Of a stretch of DNA of 17,008 nucleotides, positions 7,051 through 14,447 are shown in pieces. The position numbers and the translations under genes are program-made. Below the pieces are notes generated by a model. The model saw nothing but the letters and a program-made list of their open reading frames with translations. It was not told where the DNA came from and searched no databases. The DNA is from Desulfovibrio sp. OttesenSCG-928-G15 (lineage in GTDB: Bacteria > Desulfobacterota > Desulfovibrionia > Desulfovibrionales > Desulfovibrionaceae). The DNA lies in the NCBI GenBank assembly GCA_030266525.1, contig JAJDIC010000045.1, forward strand, positions 1 to 17,008, written 5' to 3'. The first letter of the stretch is position 1, and each line of letters begins with the position of its first letter.

Positions 7051-7887
7051 ATGTATACCAAGGCTCACCCGGCAAAACCCTTCCTGAAATGGGCTGGGGG
7101 AAAACGCCAGCTTCTTGCGCAGATACTTCCGCATATTCCAGATTTTGCTAGTTATATAGAACCTTTTGTCGGGGCGGGAGCTGTTCTTTTCAGCCTTTTG
7201 CCGCAACGGGCCATCATTTCGGACAGGAATCGTCAACTCATTCAGACTTACGAGGCAGTCCGCGATGATGTGGAAAACGTAATCCAAAAGCTGGAAGAAC
7301 ACGCAAACCGGTATTGCAAAGAGTATTTTTACTTGGTCAGGGGGCAGGACAGGGACGGAGAAATCCTGGGCAAACTGAGCAAAACAGAACTCGCCGCGCG
7401 CTGCATTTTTCTGAACAAAACCTGTTTCAACGGCCTGTATCGGGTGAATTCGCGGGGGCAGTTCAACGTTCCGTTCGGGCGTTATGCAAAACCGAAGATT
7501 TGTGAAGCACATACGCTACGCGCTGTGAGTAAGTATTTTGCCGAAGCAGAGCTTGTCATTATGCAGGGCGATTTTGCCGAAAGCGCGTTGCAGGCAAAGG
7601 AGGGGGATTTTGTCTATTTTGACCCGCCGTACCACAGCCCCGGCAACGCAACGTTTACCGGCTATCAGGCGGGTGGTTTTGCGGAAGACGACCAGGAGCG
7701 CCTTGCGCAATGTTATGCTACCCTTTCCAGGCGCAATGTGCGTTGCCTTTTGAGTAATGCGGATACGCCGCTTATTCGGGAACTGTACAAAGACTTCACC
7801 TGCATCACCATTCCGGCAAAAAGACTGATCAATGCCGATGCGCAGGGCAGGGGGCCGGTGAACGAGCTGTTGATCCGAAACTGGTAG
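7051..7887 (+). CDS. dam: Dam-type (D12 class) DNA N6-adenine methyltransferase
   Basis: Transfers a methyl group from S-adenosylmethionine to adenine, in this family usually within GATC. The 278-residue product equals E. coli Dam in length. Visible motifs are PFLKWAGGKRQL at the N-terminus (10-21), the SAM-binding FVGAGA (39-44), YFDPPYHSP with the catalytic DPPY at 191-194, and the target-recognition-like segment CFNGLYRVNSRGQFNVPFG. The ATG at 7051 is chosen because homology starts there; the frame is open back to 6829, but that part is non-homologous and crosses the previous stop. The Shine-Dalgarno is weak (AAGG, 7037-7040). No restriction endonuclease gene is adjacent, so it looks like a solitary methylase with a regulatory, replication or anti-restriction role. 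Confidence 0.92.
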   Translation: MYTKAHPAKPFLKWAGGKRQLLAQILPHIPDFASYIEPFVGAGAVLFSLLPQRAIISDRNRQLIQTYEAVRDDVENVIQKLEEHANRYCKEYFYLVRGQDRDGEILGKLSKTELAARCIFLNKTCFNGLYRVNSRGQFNVPFGRYAKPKICEAHTLRAVSKYFAEAELVIMQGDFAESALQAKEGDFVYFDPPYHSPGNATFTGYQAGGFAEDDQERLAQCYATLSRRNVRCLLSNADTPLIRELYKDFTCITIPAKRLINADAQGRGPVNELLIRNW

Positions 7888-8023
7888 GGCGCCATTGGCG
7901 GGGTGTAGTGTTTTTTCAGGGGAGGGCTCTTTTGCTGGAAGTGGACTTCCGGCGGGCTTTGCAGTATCCGTAGTTTCGCTGTCTTCCCGTGAACCTGCAA
8001 GAATAAAGTGCTGTACACCCACC

Positions 8024-8902
8024 ATGCGTAGTGCCTTCATCAAGCTGCATCTTTCCATTTTTCTGGCCGGTTTTACCGGAATTTTCGGCAGACTCATTGA
8101 ACTTTCTGAAGTACCGCTTGTCTGGTATCGTATGTTGCTGACCAGCCTCATGTTTCTGGCCTACATGCATCTGAGCGGCAAGCTGCACGCTATTCCTCTG
8201 AAGGACGTGATGAAAATTGTCGTGGTAGGCATCCTGCTTGCCCTGCACTGGATTTTCTTTTACGGCAGCGTCAAATATGCCAATGTTTCCGTGGCTGTAG
8301 TCTGTTTTGCCCTGGCCGGTTTTTTTACGGCGCTGCTTGAGCCATTGCTCTTGAAACGCTTTTTTTCCCTGCGTGAGATCTGTTTCAGCTTTTTGTCCGT
8401 AATCGGCATTGTTCTGATTTTTCATTTTGACACCCACTTTCGCGTGGGAATCGTCCTTGGGGTATGGTCAGCCCTTCTGGCCGCGGCTTTTACCATAGGC
8501 AACAAAATGGTTGGGCGTACACATCCGCCCACGACCATCCTGCTATACCAGATGATTGGCGGGGTGTCCTTCATAACGCTGTTGCTGCCCTTTTTCCTGA
8601 CGGTTTTTCCCGATGCGTCCATCGTTCCCTCGTTCAGCGACCTGGGCTATCTTTTTCTGCTTGCCTCCCTGTGCACCATCGGCATGTATCTTTTTCAGCT
8701 ACAGGCCTTGCAATATATTTCCGCCTTTACCGTAAATCTGAGTTTTAACCTTGAGCCGGTATACAGCATTATTCTGGCCATGCTCTTTCTTGGCGAGGGC
8801 GCGGAACTTGGCCCCCCGTTTTATGCGGGGCTGGTCCTTCTTTGCGCGTCTGTAGCTTTGCAGACAGCCAGCGCCTTGCGCCAACGCCCGCTGCGTATGT
8901 AG
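8024..8902 (+). CDS. EamA / drug-metabolite transporter (DMT) family permease
   Basis: Inner-membrane exporter family with about ten transmembrane helices built from two five-helix EamA repeats; substrates vary among amino acids, metabolites and drugs. The 292-residue product is strongly hydrophobic. The first repeat begins KLHLSIFLAGFTGIFGRLI and contains WYRMLLTSL and HWIFFYGSVKYANVSVAV. The second begins near GIVLGVWSALLAAAFTIGNKMVG and ends with NLEPVYSIILAMLFLGE, a conserved DMT signature. The ATG at 8024 is chosen because the first membrane helix follows at once; no convincing Shine-Dalgarno precedes it, and the frame is open to 7895, so the start is less sure. The substrate is unknown. 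Neighbours give no functional link. Confidence 0.85.
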   Translation: MRSAFIKLHLSIFLAGFTGIFGRLIELSEVPLVWYRMLLTSLMFLAYMHLSGKLHAIPLKDVMKIVVVGILLALHWIFFYGSVKYANVSVAVVCFALAGFFTALLEPLLLKRFFSLREICFSFLSVIGIVLIFHFDTHFRVGIVLGVWSALLAAAFTIGNKMVGRTHPPTTILLYQMIGGVSFITLLLPFFLTVFPDASIVPSFSDLGYLFLLASLCTIGMYLFQLQALQYISAFTVNLSFNLEPVYSIILAMLFLGEGAELGPPFYAGLVLLCASVALQTASALRQRPLRM

Positions 8903-9009
8903 GCCCAGGCCCGGCAGGGCGCAGTCAAGCCGAAGTTTTTTCACACTGCGTTGAAAACGCGTAACGCAGCCGCCGTACCGCACGGCGCGCCCCAACGAAG
9001 AGGTACGTT

Positions 9010-10371
9010 ATGGAGCAGCAGAGCACGCCCCCGAAGGGATTACTTGAACGCTTGTTCAAGTTGCAGGCCAAAGGTACTACAGTGCGTACGGAACTGGTGG
9101 CCGGCATGACCACGTTTATGGCCGTGAGCTACATTCTTTTTGTAAACCCGAATATTTTGTCCGAAGCCGGTATTCCCAAGGACGCTGCTATTGCGGCCAC
9201 GGTATGGGCCGCAATTTTAGGCTCTTTGCTCATGGGCCTTTGGGCCAACTTTCCCGTGGCTGTAGCCCCCGGCATGGGACTGAACGCCTTTTTCACCTAT
9301 ACCGTGGTTTTGGGTATGGGCCTTTCTTGGCAAACGGCGTTGGGCGCAGTGTTCATTTCCGGTATAGTCTTTCTCGTGCTTACCCTCGGGGGAATTCGCC
9401 AGGCCATCATCAATGCCGTGCCCATGAACCTGAAATACGCCATTGTCGTGGGCATCGGGCTGTTTATCGCCTTTGTCGGCCTGCAGGGTTCCGGTATTGT
9501 CGTGGGTAGCCCAGCCACCTTGGTGCAGGCCGGAGAACTGGGCGGCATCGACTTTGCCATCGGCAAACCCGCGCCGCTTCTTACCTGCATAGGCCTGGTG
9601 CTTACCGTGGCCCTGATGGCCCTGAAATTTGAGAGCGCCTTGCTTCTGGGCATAGTGGCCACAACCCTTATGGGCATGCTTTGCGGCGCTTCTGCCGTAC
9701 CCGGCGGCATTGGCGATTTGGTCAGCGCCTCCCTGCCAAGCCTGAAAGAAACGTTTCTGGCCATGGATTTGAAATCTGCCTTTCATTACGGCATCATCAA
9801 TATCATATTTACCTTCACCGTTGTGGAACTCTTTGATAACATGGGTACCCTGATCGGCCTGACCCGCAAAGCCGGGCTGATGGACAAGGACGGCCATATA
9901 GAAAACCTTGACCGGGCGCTTACCTCCGACGCCATCGGCACCATGTCCAGTGCAATGCTCGGCACCTCCACCGTTACGTCCTATGTGGAAAGCGCAGCCG
10001 GAGTGGCGGCGGGCGGGCGCACAGGACTGACCGCAGTTACCGTTGCCGGGCTGTTTTTTCTGGCTCTGTTTTTCGCTCCCCTCATCGGTCTGGTTCCGGC
10101 CTTTGCCACTGCCCCGGCCCTGATCATCGTCGGCGGCCTGATGATGATGGAGGTATCGCATATTTCTTTTGATGATATCACCGACTGTATTCCGGCCTTT
10201 CTGACCATCATCATGATGCCCCTGACCTACAGTATAGCCAATGGTTTTGCCTTTGGCTTCATTTCTTACACCCTGCTCAAGCTGTGCAGCGGGCGAATCA
10301 AGGAAGTGAACTGGGTAATGGTGGTGATCAGTCTGGTATTCATGATCAATCTGACGTTGCGTTTTCATTAG
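9010..10371 (+). CDS. NCS2/AzgA-family purine (guanine/hypoxanthine/adenine) permease
   Basis: Inner-membrane nucleobase:H+ symporter. The 453-residue length matches AzgA-type permeases such as GhxP, AdeP and PbuG. Visible features are TTVRTELVAGMTTFMAVSYI (23-42), VAPGMGLNAFF (85-95) in the first half, ELFDNMGTLIGL near 273-284, and GTSTVTSYVESAAGVAAGGRTG from 318, which corresponds to the substrate-binding half-helix region with a conserved Glu. About 14 hydrophobic segments can be drawn. The ATG at 9010 follows GAAGAGG (8997-9003) with 6-bp spacing. No purine-riboswitch-like sequence was found in the 107-bp upstream gap, and two terminator hairpins follow the gene. Confidence 0.9.
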   Translation: MEQQSTPPKGLLERLFKLQAKGTTVRTELVAGMTTFMAVSYILFVNPNILSEAGIPKDAAIAATVWAAILGSLLMGLWANFPVAVAPGMGLNAFFTYTVVLGMGLSWQTALGAVFISGIVFLVLTLGGIRQAIINAVPMNLKYAIVVGIGLFIAFVGLQGSGIVVGSPATLVQAGELGGIDFAIGKPAPLLTCIGLVLTVALMALKFESALLLGIVATTLMGMLCGASAVPGGIGDLVSASLPSLKETFLAMDLKSAFHYGIINIIFTFTVVELFDNMGTLIGLTRKAGLMDKDGHIENLDRALTSDAIGTMSSAMLGTSTVTSYVESAAGVAAGGRTGLTAVTVAGLFFLALFFAPLIGLVPAFATAPALIIVGGLMMMEVSHISFDDITDCIPAFLTIIMMPLTYSIANGFAFGFISYTLLKLCSGRIKEVNWVMVVISLVFMINLTLRFH

Positions 10372-10381
10372 GGCACGTTAC

Positions 10382-10409
10382 CTTTGAGCATGCTCAAAGT
10401 TTCTTTGCT
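10382..10409 (+). terminator. Terminator-like hairpin after the purine permease
   Basis: Perfect stem CTTTGAG (10382-10388) with CTCAAAG (10393-10399) around CATG, followed by TTTCTTTGCTTT. It lies 11 bp after the stop codon. The stem is short and AT-rich, so it is weaker than the next hairpin. Confidence 0.5.
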
Positions 10410-10456
10410 TTACAATGGAAGAGAAAGTGTGGCTGAACGGCTATCTGTGCTTGTTG

Positions 10457-10491
10457 CGGCACCCGCGCTCTGCGCCGGGTGCCGTTTTATT
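10457..10491 (+). terminator. Rho-independent terminator
   Basis: Stem CGGCACCCG (10457-10465) pairs perfectly with CGGGTGCCG (10476-10484) and is followed by TTTTATT. It ends plus-strand transcription from the permease gene. Confidence 0.85.
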
Positions 10492-10511
10492 GTGTTTGCG
10501 CTCTGTTGCTT

Positions 10512-10561
10512 TCAATAAAAAGCCCCGCATCAAGCGCATTCTACCAATGCCTGATGCGGGG
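10512..10561 (-). terminator. Rho-independent terminator of the metallohydrolase gene
   Basis: On the minus strand, CCCCGCATCA pairs with TGATGCGGGG (arms 10552-10561 and 10523-10532), with an inner GCATT/AATGC stem, followed by CTTTTTATTG. It lies 50 bp past the stop at 10612. Back to back with the plus-strand terminator at 10457, it separates convergent transcripts. The 240-bp gap 10372-10611 holds nothing else I can support. Confidence 0.88.
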
Positions 10562-10611
10562 GATAGCCGGGAAGTGCGCCCGGTTTCAAGCGGTAACGCG
10601 GTATTGCGCTG

Positions 10612-13095
10612 TTACTTGCCGACTGTAACCCAGATCGGGTTGGTCACTGCGTAGCGGCCCTTGCTGTCAAGAACCACGAAGTTGTACCAGGTATCTTTTT
10701 CAGGGGTCAGGTTTACGTCGTATTGCACAGCGTCCTTTGTGTCGCCGAATTCTTTTTCGGCAACAACCTTGCCTTGCTCACTGATTACCTGCACGTTTTT
10801 CAGGCCGTTTACAGCCTGCAACTCAATGCTCAGAGTCAGGGCTTTTCCGGGGGCCACCTTTTTGGTGGAGCCGAACATGCTGTCAGTCGACGGGGTGATA
10901 ATCGGCCCCATGGTCAGGTAGGAGCTTCCGGCTTTCATGGATTCCATGAATTTTTTGGCGCTGAGTTCGCCGTCAATATAGGCATACATGCGGATGATGC
11001 CCGGATAAAGGCCGGAGGTCACGTCGTGCTGGTCAGAACCCGAACTGAGGTATTTTTTGCTGCCTTTGTCCCAGTAGGTCATGGCCAGATCGAGCGCACG
11101 CTTGTCAATGTTTTTGGCATCGGTCAGAGCGATGGTGGACTGGATCTCGAGGAAGTCAAAGTCTTCGCTTCCTTCGTCAAAGCCGCCCTTTACTCCGTCA
11201 CGGTTGGCGAAAAAGCCGTAGTCGGTATAAGGGTGGTTCACAACAACCAGCGCTCCCATGGCGTGCCCGGCTTTAATAATTTCCGCAGGGGGCAGGTTGG
11301 GTGAAATGGGTTCTTTGTTGAAATCAACACCCAGAATTCCCCAGTGGCCCCAGCCGGGAGAGACTTCCAGACTGGAAAGGAAGGGCTTGCCGCTTTCTTT
11401 CGCCAGTTTGTCCATGTTGGCATTGTTGGCTACCGAGTCATGGTCGGAAACGGAGTGACAGTTAAGCCCCGCCGCCAACTGGGCTTTATGGAGTTCGCCA
11501 ATGGGGCTGGCCCCGTCGCCAATGTCCGAATGCTGGTGAATGTCTGCGCTGTACCAGCCCCTTTCGTTGGTCTTGATAAGGGCAGGAATGACCACATCCT
11601 GGCTGAAATCTTCGCGAGGGGTGATTCTTTTGGTTACGCTTGCAGGCAGTGTTTCAAAATCACCGGCATGGGTCACGGTGAAGGTCACTTCATTTTCCGG
11701 GGCTGCAAGGTTGAAGCCGATTTCACGGGTTTTGGCGTCAGAGAAAAAGACCGTGCCGCCAAGGGTTTTGATGGTAGAAGTCGTGCCGGAAACAGTCACT
11801 TTGGCGTGAATAGGCTCACCTTTGTCATTCTTGACCCGGAAGAGCGCGCGTGCGCCGTCCTTCACGGTAAATACCAGGGCTTTATCGCCGTCCAGCTTCA
11901 CCTGCTGGCTGTCTGACGGGGTGAAGCCCATGGCTTCCACATGCATTTCATATTCATCTTGGGGCAGGCGCATGGAAAATTTGCCGTCCTCCGCCGCGAT
12001 TTTCCAGACCAGCGGCTGGAGAATATCCTTTTTCAGGGCATCGGCCCCGTGGGATTTGACAGTCTCTTTGTAGCTGCCCTTCTTGCTGACTATGATGTAG
12101 GCCCCGGCAACGTTTTTGCCGGAACTGTCCTTCACTTCACCCTGAACGACAGCAGCGGGAATGGCCGGATCTTTTTCCAGGTAACGCTCAAGAACGGGCG
12201 CGGTTTCGCCCTTGTCTATAACCAGAATTTCCCCGACATACACATAGCTTTTGCCGGGTTCGATGGTACGCAGGGTGTATACGTCCTTGTAGCCGCTGGA
12301 ACCTTTGTAGGCGTTCGCCCCTTCGAGCAGGGTGGAAACGGCGTAATCCTTGCCGTAGCTGATAACGAACTCGGCGTATTTCTCGTTAACGTCTTTGTCC
12401 GCGCCAATACCTATGCCCGTGGTCTTCACATCCGGGTGGTAGCCAAAGGGCCCGTACATGCTGGAAGCAAGCGTACTTATGGAATAGCCGCTGTACATGT
12501 TTTCATACGGCTCGTTCCCGGCCGGGTTTTCCACAGTGGTTTTCAGGCCGACATAGTTTTTTCCGGCTTCCAGGGTGTATTCGATACCCACGTTCAGGGG
12601 CAGCTTGTGCCCTGCTGTCCAGTAACGGGTTTTCGCTGTAACCACGATTTTGTCCGTGTCCTGGTGGCAGATGACATCCGCAGCCGGAACATGGAGCAAG
12701 TCTTCGTTATTGTAAGAGCCTGTGGCTGTCCACAGGTCGTTCAGAAATTCAATGTCGTTTACAAGGTCAACGCCGAACTTGCCGTCTTTCATGATGGCGA
12801 CATCAAGAATGCTGCCGCTGGTCATGTTCCAGTAATTGTTGCTGCCAACAGCAAAGGCCACGGCAATCTTGTCGTTGTAAATGGTGAAGTCGTTTTCGTG
12901 GATGGCCATGCCCTGATCAATGGGGGTAGGCCCTTTGACTACGCCCAGTGTGCTTTGGGAGGCGGCGTTGGCAGTACCGGTAAAGAACACGCGGCCAAAA
13001 GGCAGACAGCTGACAGCCCCAAGGCTTATGACAGCGGCAGTGCCGCCTTTAAGGAAATTCCTGCGGCCCAGTTCTTTGTGTTCCGTTTTACTCAT
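10612..13095 (-). CDS. Tat-exported CehA/McbA-type metallohydrolase (PHP-domain phosphoesterase family)
   Basis: The 827-residue product opens with a twin-arginine signal (GRRNFLKG, 10-17), a hydrophobic stretch and an AXA-type cleavage site (TANA, about 41-44), so it is probably periplasmic. Residues about 45-310 form a beta-rich region. Residues 315-400 resemble a carboxypeptidase-regulatory/SdrD-type beta domain (VQGEVKDSSGKNVAGAYIIV). From about 513 a PHP/CehA metal-binding domain follows: ADIHQHSD (Asp518, His520, His522), SVSDHDS (Asp551, His552, Asp553), Glu577, His584, NHPY (His621) and SGSDQHD (Asp688, His690). Metal ligands appear complete. The family hydrolyses esters and phosphoesters; the substrate here is unknown. 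Start 13095 is set by a near-perfect Shine-Dalgarno (AAGGAGG, complement of 13101-13107) and the Tat motif; the frame is open to 13194. Pre-folded export would fit a metalloenzyme. Confidence 0.86.
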   Translation of the reverse strand: MSKTEHKELGRRNFLKGGTAAVISLGAVSCLPFGRVFFTGTANAASQSTLGVVKGPTPIDQGMAIHENDFTIYNDKIAVAFAVGSNNYWNMTSGSILDVAIMKDGKFGVDLVNDIEFLNDLWTATGSYNNEDLLHVPAADVICHQDTDKIVVTAKTRYWTAGHKLPLNVGIEYTLEAGKNYVGLKTTVENPAGNEPYENMYSGYSISTLASSMYGPFGYHPDVKTTGIGIGADKDVNEKYAEFVISYGKDYAVSTLLEGANAYKGSSGYKDVYTLRTIEPGKSYVYVGEILVIDKGETAPVLERYLEKDPAIPAAVVQGEVKDSSGKNVAGAYIIVSKKGSYKETVKSHGADALKKDILQPLVWKIAAEDGKFSMRLPQDEYEMHVEAMGFTPSDSQQVKLDGDKALVFTVKDGARALFRVKNDKGEPIHAKVTVSGTTSTIKTLGGTVFFSDAKTREIGFNLAAPENEVTFTVTHAGDFETLPASVTKRITPREDFSQDVVIPALIKTNERGWYSADIHQHSDIGDGASPIGELHKAQLAAGLNCHSVSDHDSVANNANMDKLAKESGKPFLSSLEVSPGWGHWGILGVDFNKEPISPNLPPAEIIKAGHAMGALVVVNHPYTDYGFFANRDGVKGGFDEGSEDFDFLEIQSTIALTDAKNIDKRALDLAMTYWDKGSKKYLSSGSDQHDVTSGLYPGIIRMYAYIDGELSAKKFMESMKAGSSYLTMGPIITPSTDSMFGSTKKVAPGKALTLSIELQAVNGLKNVQVISEQGKVVAEKEFGDTKDAVQYDVNLTPEKDTWYNFVVLDSKGRYAVTNPIWVTVGK

Positions 13096-13225
13096 GCGTT
13101 CCTCCTTGCTCTTGTTTATCGGGAGTGTTTTCAGGGACGGGTGTACTTGCAAAGCCTCGATGCATACTTCCTGTAATTCTGAAAAACATAGCACAAAAAC
13201 ATGCCATAATTCCAGATAAAACTAG

Positions 13226-13260
13226 AGCCGCAACGTTCCTGTAAGGGAAACGTTGCGGCT
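13226..13260 (-). terminator. Strong hairpin, probable minus-strand terminator
   Basis: Perfect 12-bp stem AGCCGCAACGTT (13226-13237) with AACGTTGCGGCT (13249-13260) and an 11-nt loop. On the minus strand it is followed by CTAGTTTTATC, a weak T-rich tail. It would insulate the metallohydrolase gene from minus-strand transcription coming from the tRNA/integrase side. Confidence 0.6.
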
Positions 13261-13362
13261 GGCAAGGGTGGATTTGTAGTGACGTTATGACGCCGGGGCG
13301 AGTCAGCATTGCAGCATGGCGCGGGAGTCTCAATGCAGGTAACAATGCTTCTGTGGTAAGGC

Positions 13363-13408
13363 AAAAAAGGGGCGACCGGAGGTGGCGATGCTGTGATCGC
13401 GCCCCCCC
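13363..13408 (-). terminator. Terminator-like hairpin downstream of the integrase remnant
   Basis: On the minus strand GGGGCG (complement of 13400-13405) pairs with CGCCCC (complement of 13369-13374) across a long GC-rich loop and is followed by six T (complement of 13363-13368). It fits as the former terminator of the integrase transcript. Confidence 0.45.
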
Positions 13409-13749
13409 TTGATCGGGTTTGAGAAGTCCGGCGAGAAGTGCCCCTTAAGTGTAACGTTTCGAGAAATTATTTTGGCTGCATGGGTCCTGATGCGGTTACG
13501 GGCGCACATGCTTATGGGACCGTTCCCGGCAGTGTCACCATTGTACTTTGCGGGCAGGCTTGGGAACATATATTCCCCGTCACCTGAAAACTCATAAAGC
13601 TCCCGCAGCATTTTCATTGCTTGAGAGGGCAGGGGAACCAGAAAAGGCGGGGCAGATTCCGACTTGTCCCGCTTTTTCCCTTTCACTCTCCATGCCGGAA
13701 CCCTCCACATACGCTCTTCCCAATCGATTTCCGACCGTAAAGAGCCCCG
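13400..13749 (-). pseudogene. Decayed P4-type tyrosine integrase fragment
   Basis: The minus-strand frame open from 13749 reads RSEIDWEERMWRVPAWRVK, then a stretch containing FLVPLPSQAMKMLRELYEFS and GEYMFPS, then NGPIS. This matches the middle of the catalytic domain of P4-like integrases (EID…W.IPAERMK…H.VPLS.QA..IL..L…G.YVFPS….PIS). Upstream in this frame is a TGA at 13750-13752; TGLFT-like residues of the first catalytic-Arg block appear in another frame. The block with HxxR and the catalytic Tyr is not recognisable; only RIRTHAAKII may recall it. About 115 residues remain of a usual 400, so it cannot be active. It lies about 95 bp from the tRNA 3' end on the same strand, the usual place for an integrase of a tRNA-inserted island. 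Confidence 0.68.
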
Positions 13750-13796
13750 TCACATCGTGTCAGACCAAACACAAGCGCCGCAAAGCGTTGTCACGC

Positions 13797-13836
13797 TAAA
13801 AGATGAAAGGGTTACAGCCAGTTGGCTGCAACCCTT
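13797..13836 (-). terminator. Rho-independent terminator following the tRNA 3' end
   Basis: AAGGGTT and CAGCCA (within 13807-13820) pair with TGGCTG and AACCCTT (within 13823-13836), with one mismatch and a 2-nt loop. On the minus strand the stem is followed by TCATCTTTTAGC. It begins 8 nt beyond the CCA of the tRNA fragment, the normal layout of a tRNA gene and its terminator. Confidence 0.7.
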
Positions 13837-13843
13837 GAATTCG

Positions 13844-13861
13844 TGGTGCCGAGGGAGGGAA
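13844..13861 (-). other. 3' end of a tRNA gene (probably tRNA-Leu): attachment-site remnant
   Basis: The complement of this stretch reads TTCCCTCCCTCGGCACCA, the acceptor 3' strand plus encoded CCA of a tRNA whose 5' end would be GCCGAGG, as in many bacterial tRNA-Leu genes. Upstream on the minus strand (from 13862) there is no GGTTCGA T-loop, anticodon arm or matching GCCGAGG, so the gene body is missing. A tRNA 3' end with its terminator but no body is what an att site looks like after integrase-mediated insertion. The isoacceptor is inferred from the acceptor stem alone. Confidence 0.6.
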
Positions 13862-13934
13862 GCGGCACACATCGGCACTTAGGTTGCGCCAACATCCTAA
13901 AATAACACAAATTTCAATTTTCAGCCTTTGCAAC

Positions 13935-13955
13935 TTTGGACCACCTTTTGGACCA
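13935..13955. repeat. Direct repeat of TTTGGACCA
   Basis: TTTGGACCA occurs at 13935-13943 and 13947-13955, 12 bp apart. GGACCA recurs in the hairpin at 14053. The location just inside the putative island border would suit integrase or excisionase arm-type sites, but this is speculation. Confidence 0.35.
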
Positions 13956-14033
13956 GTTGCCCGCCGTCTTTTTCCTATGGTATCGTGTTCGGTTTCAAAC
14001 CGTCAATCGAAAGGGGCATGGGGGCATGAGTCA

Positions 14034-14064
14034 GGGTTCTGGTCCCTTCGGCGGACCAGAACCC
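14034..14064. repeat. Perfect 12-bp inverted repeat
   Basis: GGGTTCTGGTCC (14034-14045) pairs perfectly with GGACCAGAACCC (14053-14064) around CTTCGGC. Neither strand has a T tract after it, so a terminator is unlikely. It lies in the non-coding stretch 13862-14125 between the tRNA remnant and the toxin-antitoxin promoter; apart from this hairpin and the TTTGGACCA repeats I see no gene there. Confidence 0.7.
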
Positions 14065-14125
14065 CAGTAGCATATACACGAATGATTCTGGCTTTGCTTG
14101 CTACTTGGAATTTTGGAGACTAGAA

Positions 14126-14166
14126 TTGACTTGTAGCTACAACGTAGCTATATCTACTCAGAGGTG
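14126..14166 (+). promoter_or_regulatory. dinJ-yafQ promoter with operator in the spacer, and ribosome binding site
   Basis: TTGACT (14126-14131), 17-bp spacer, TATATC (14149-14154) is a strong sigma-70 type promoter. The spacer holds a perfect inverted repeat TAGCTAC-aac-GTAGCTA (14134-14150) overlapping the -10, placed so that a bound ribbon-helix-helix antitoxin would block RNA polymerase. AGAGGTG (14160-14166) is the Shine-Dalgarno 5 bp before the ATG at 14172. Confidence 0.78.
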
Positions 14167-14171
14167 AAAAT

Positions 14172-14447
14172 ATGAATACCACACAAACACACGACTCCGT
14201 TGTTCGCGCTAGGATTGATACAAACATAAAAGAGCGGGCCGCTGACGCCCTGGCCGACATGGGCCTGTCGGTTTCAGATGCTATCCGAATCTTGCTGATC
14301 CGTGTGGCCGATGAACGGCGCTTGCCGTTTGAAGTCAAAGCACCTAATGCGACAACGCGCCGGGCCATAGCCGAACTTGAATCGGGTAAGGGGTATAGCG
14401 CGAACTCAGTAGCTGAAATGATGGCGGAACTTGATGCGGACGATTAA
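14172..14447 (+). CDS. dinJ: RelB/DinJ family antitoxin
   Basis: 91-residue antitoxin that should bind and neutralise the YafQ toxin encoded just downstream and repress its own promoter. The N-terminal half is a ribbon-helix-helix DNA-binding domain: beta strand VVRARID (10-16), then helices around ERAADALADMGLSVSDAIRILLIRVADE, closely following the E. coli DinJ pattern (VRARID, AADVLAGMGL, LPF). The C-terminal half, after LPFEVKAPN, is the acidic toxin-binding tail ending in Asp-rich residues. A good Shine-Dalgarno and a promoter with palindromic operator lie directly upstream. The last 14 bases overlap the toxin ORF, consistent with translational coupling. It lies in the segment beside a tRNA remnant and fits typical genomic-island cargo. 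Confidence 0.9.
   Translation: MNTTQTHDSVVRARIDTNIKERAADALADMGLSVSDAIRILLIRVADERRLPFEVKAPNATTRRAIAELESGKGYSANSVAEMMAELDADD

Noticed and set aside
8903..9009. Purine riboswitch before the permease
   Set aside because: No conserved purine-aptamer core sequences or three-way junction could be drawn.
9217..10368. Long minus-strand open frame opposite the purine permease
   Set aside because: It is His/Gly/Gln-rich, has no family resemblance and mirrors a well-supported permease gene; a shadow of its codon usage.
11941..13176. Long plus-strand open frame opposite the metallohydrolase gene
   Set aside because: The opposite strand carries clear Tat and PHP motifs and a strong Shine-Dalgarno; this frame shows none.
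13172..13187. Sigma-54-like TGGCATG…GTGC upstream of the metallohydrolase gene (minus strand)
   Set aside because: The GG-to-GC spacing is one base too long for a sigma-54 promoter.
13363..13408. Possible second copy of the 137-bp palindrome
   Set aside because: It shares only the short CCCCCCCTT tract; arms and order differ.
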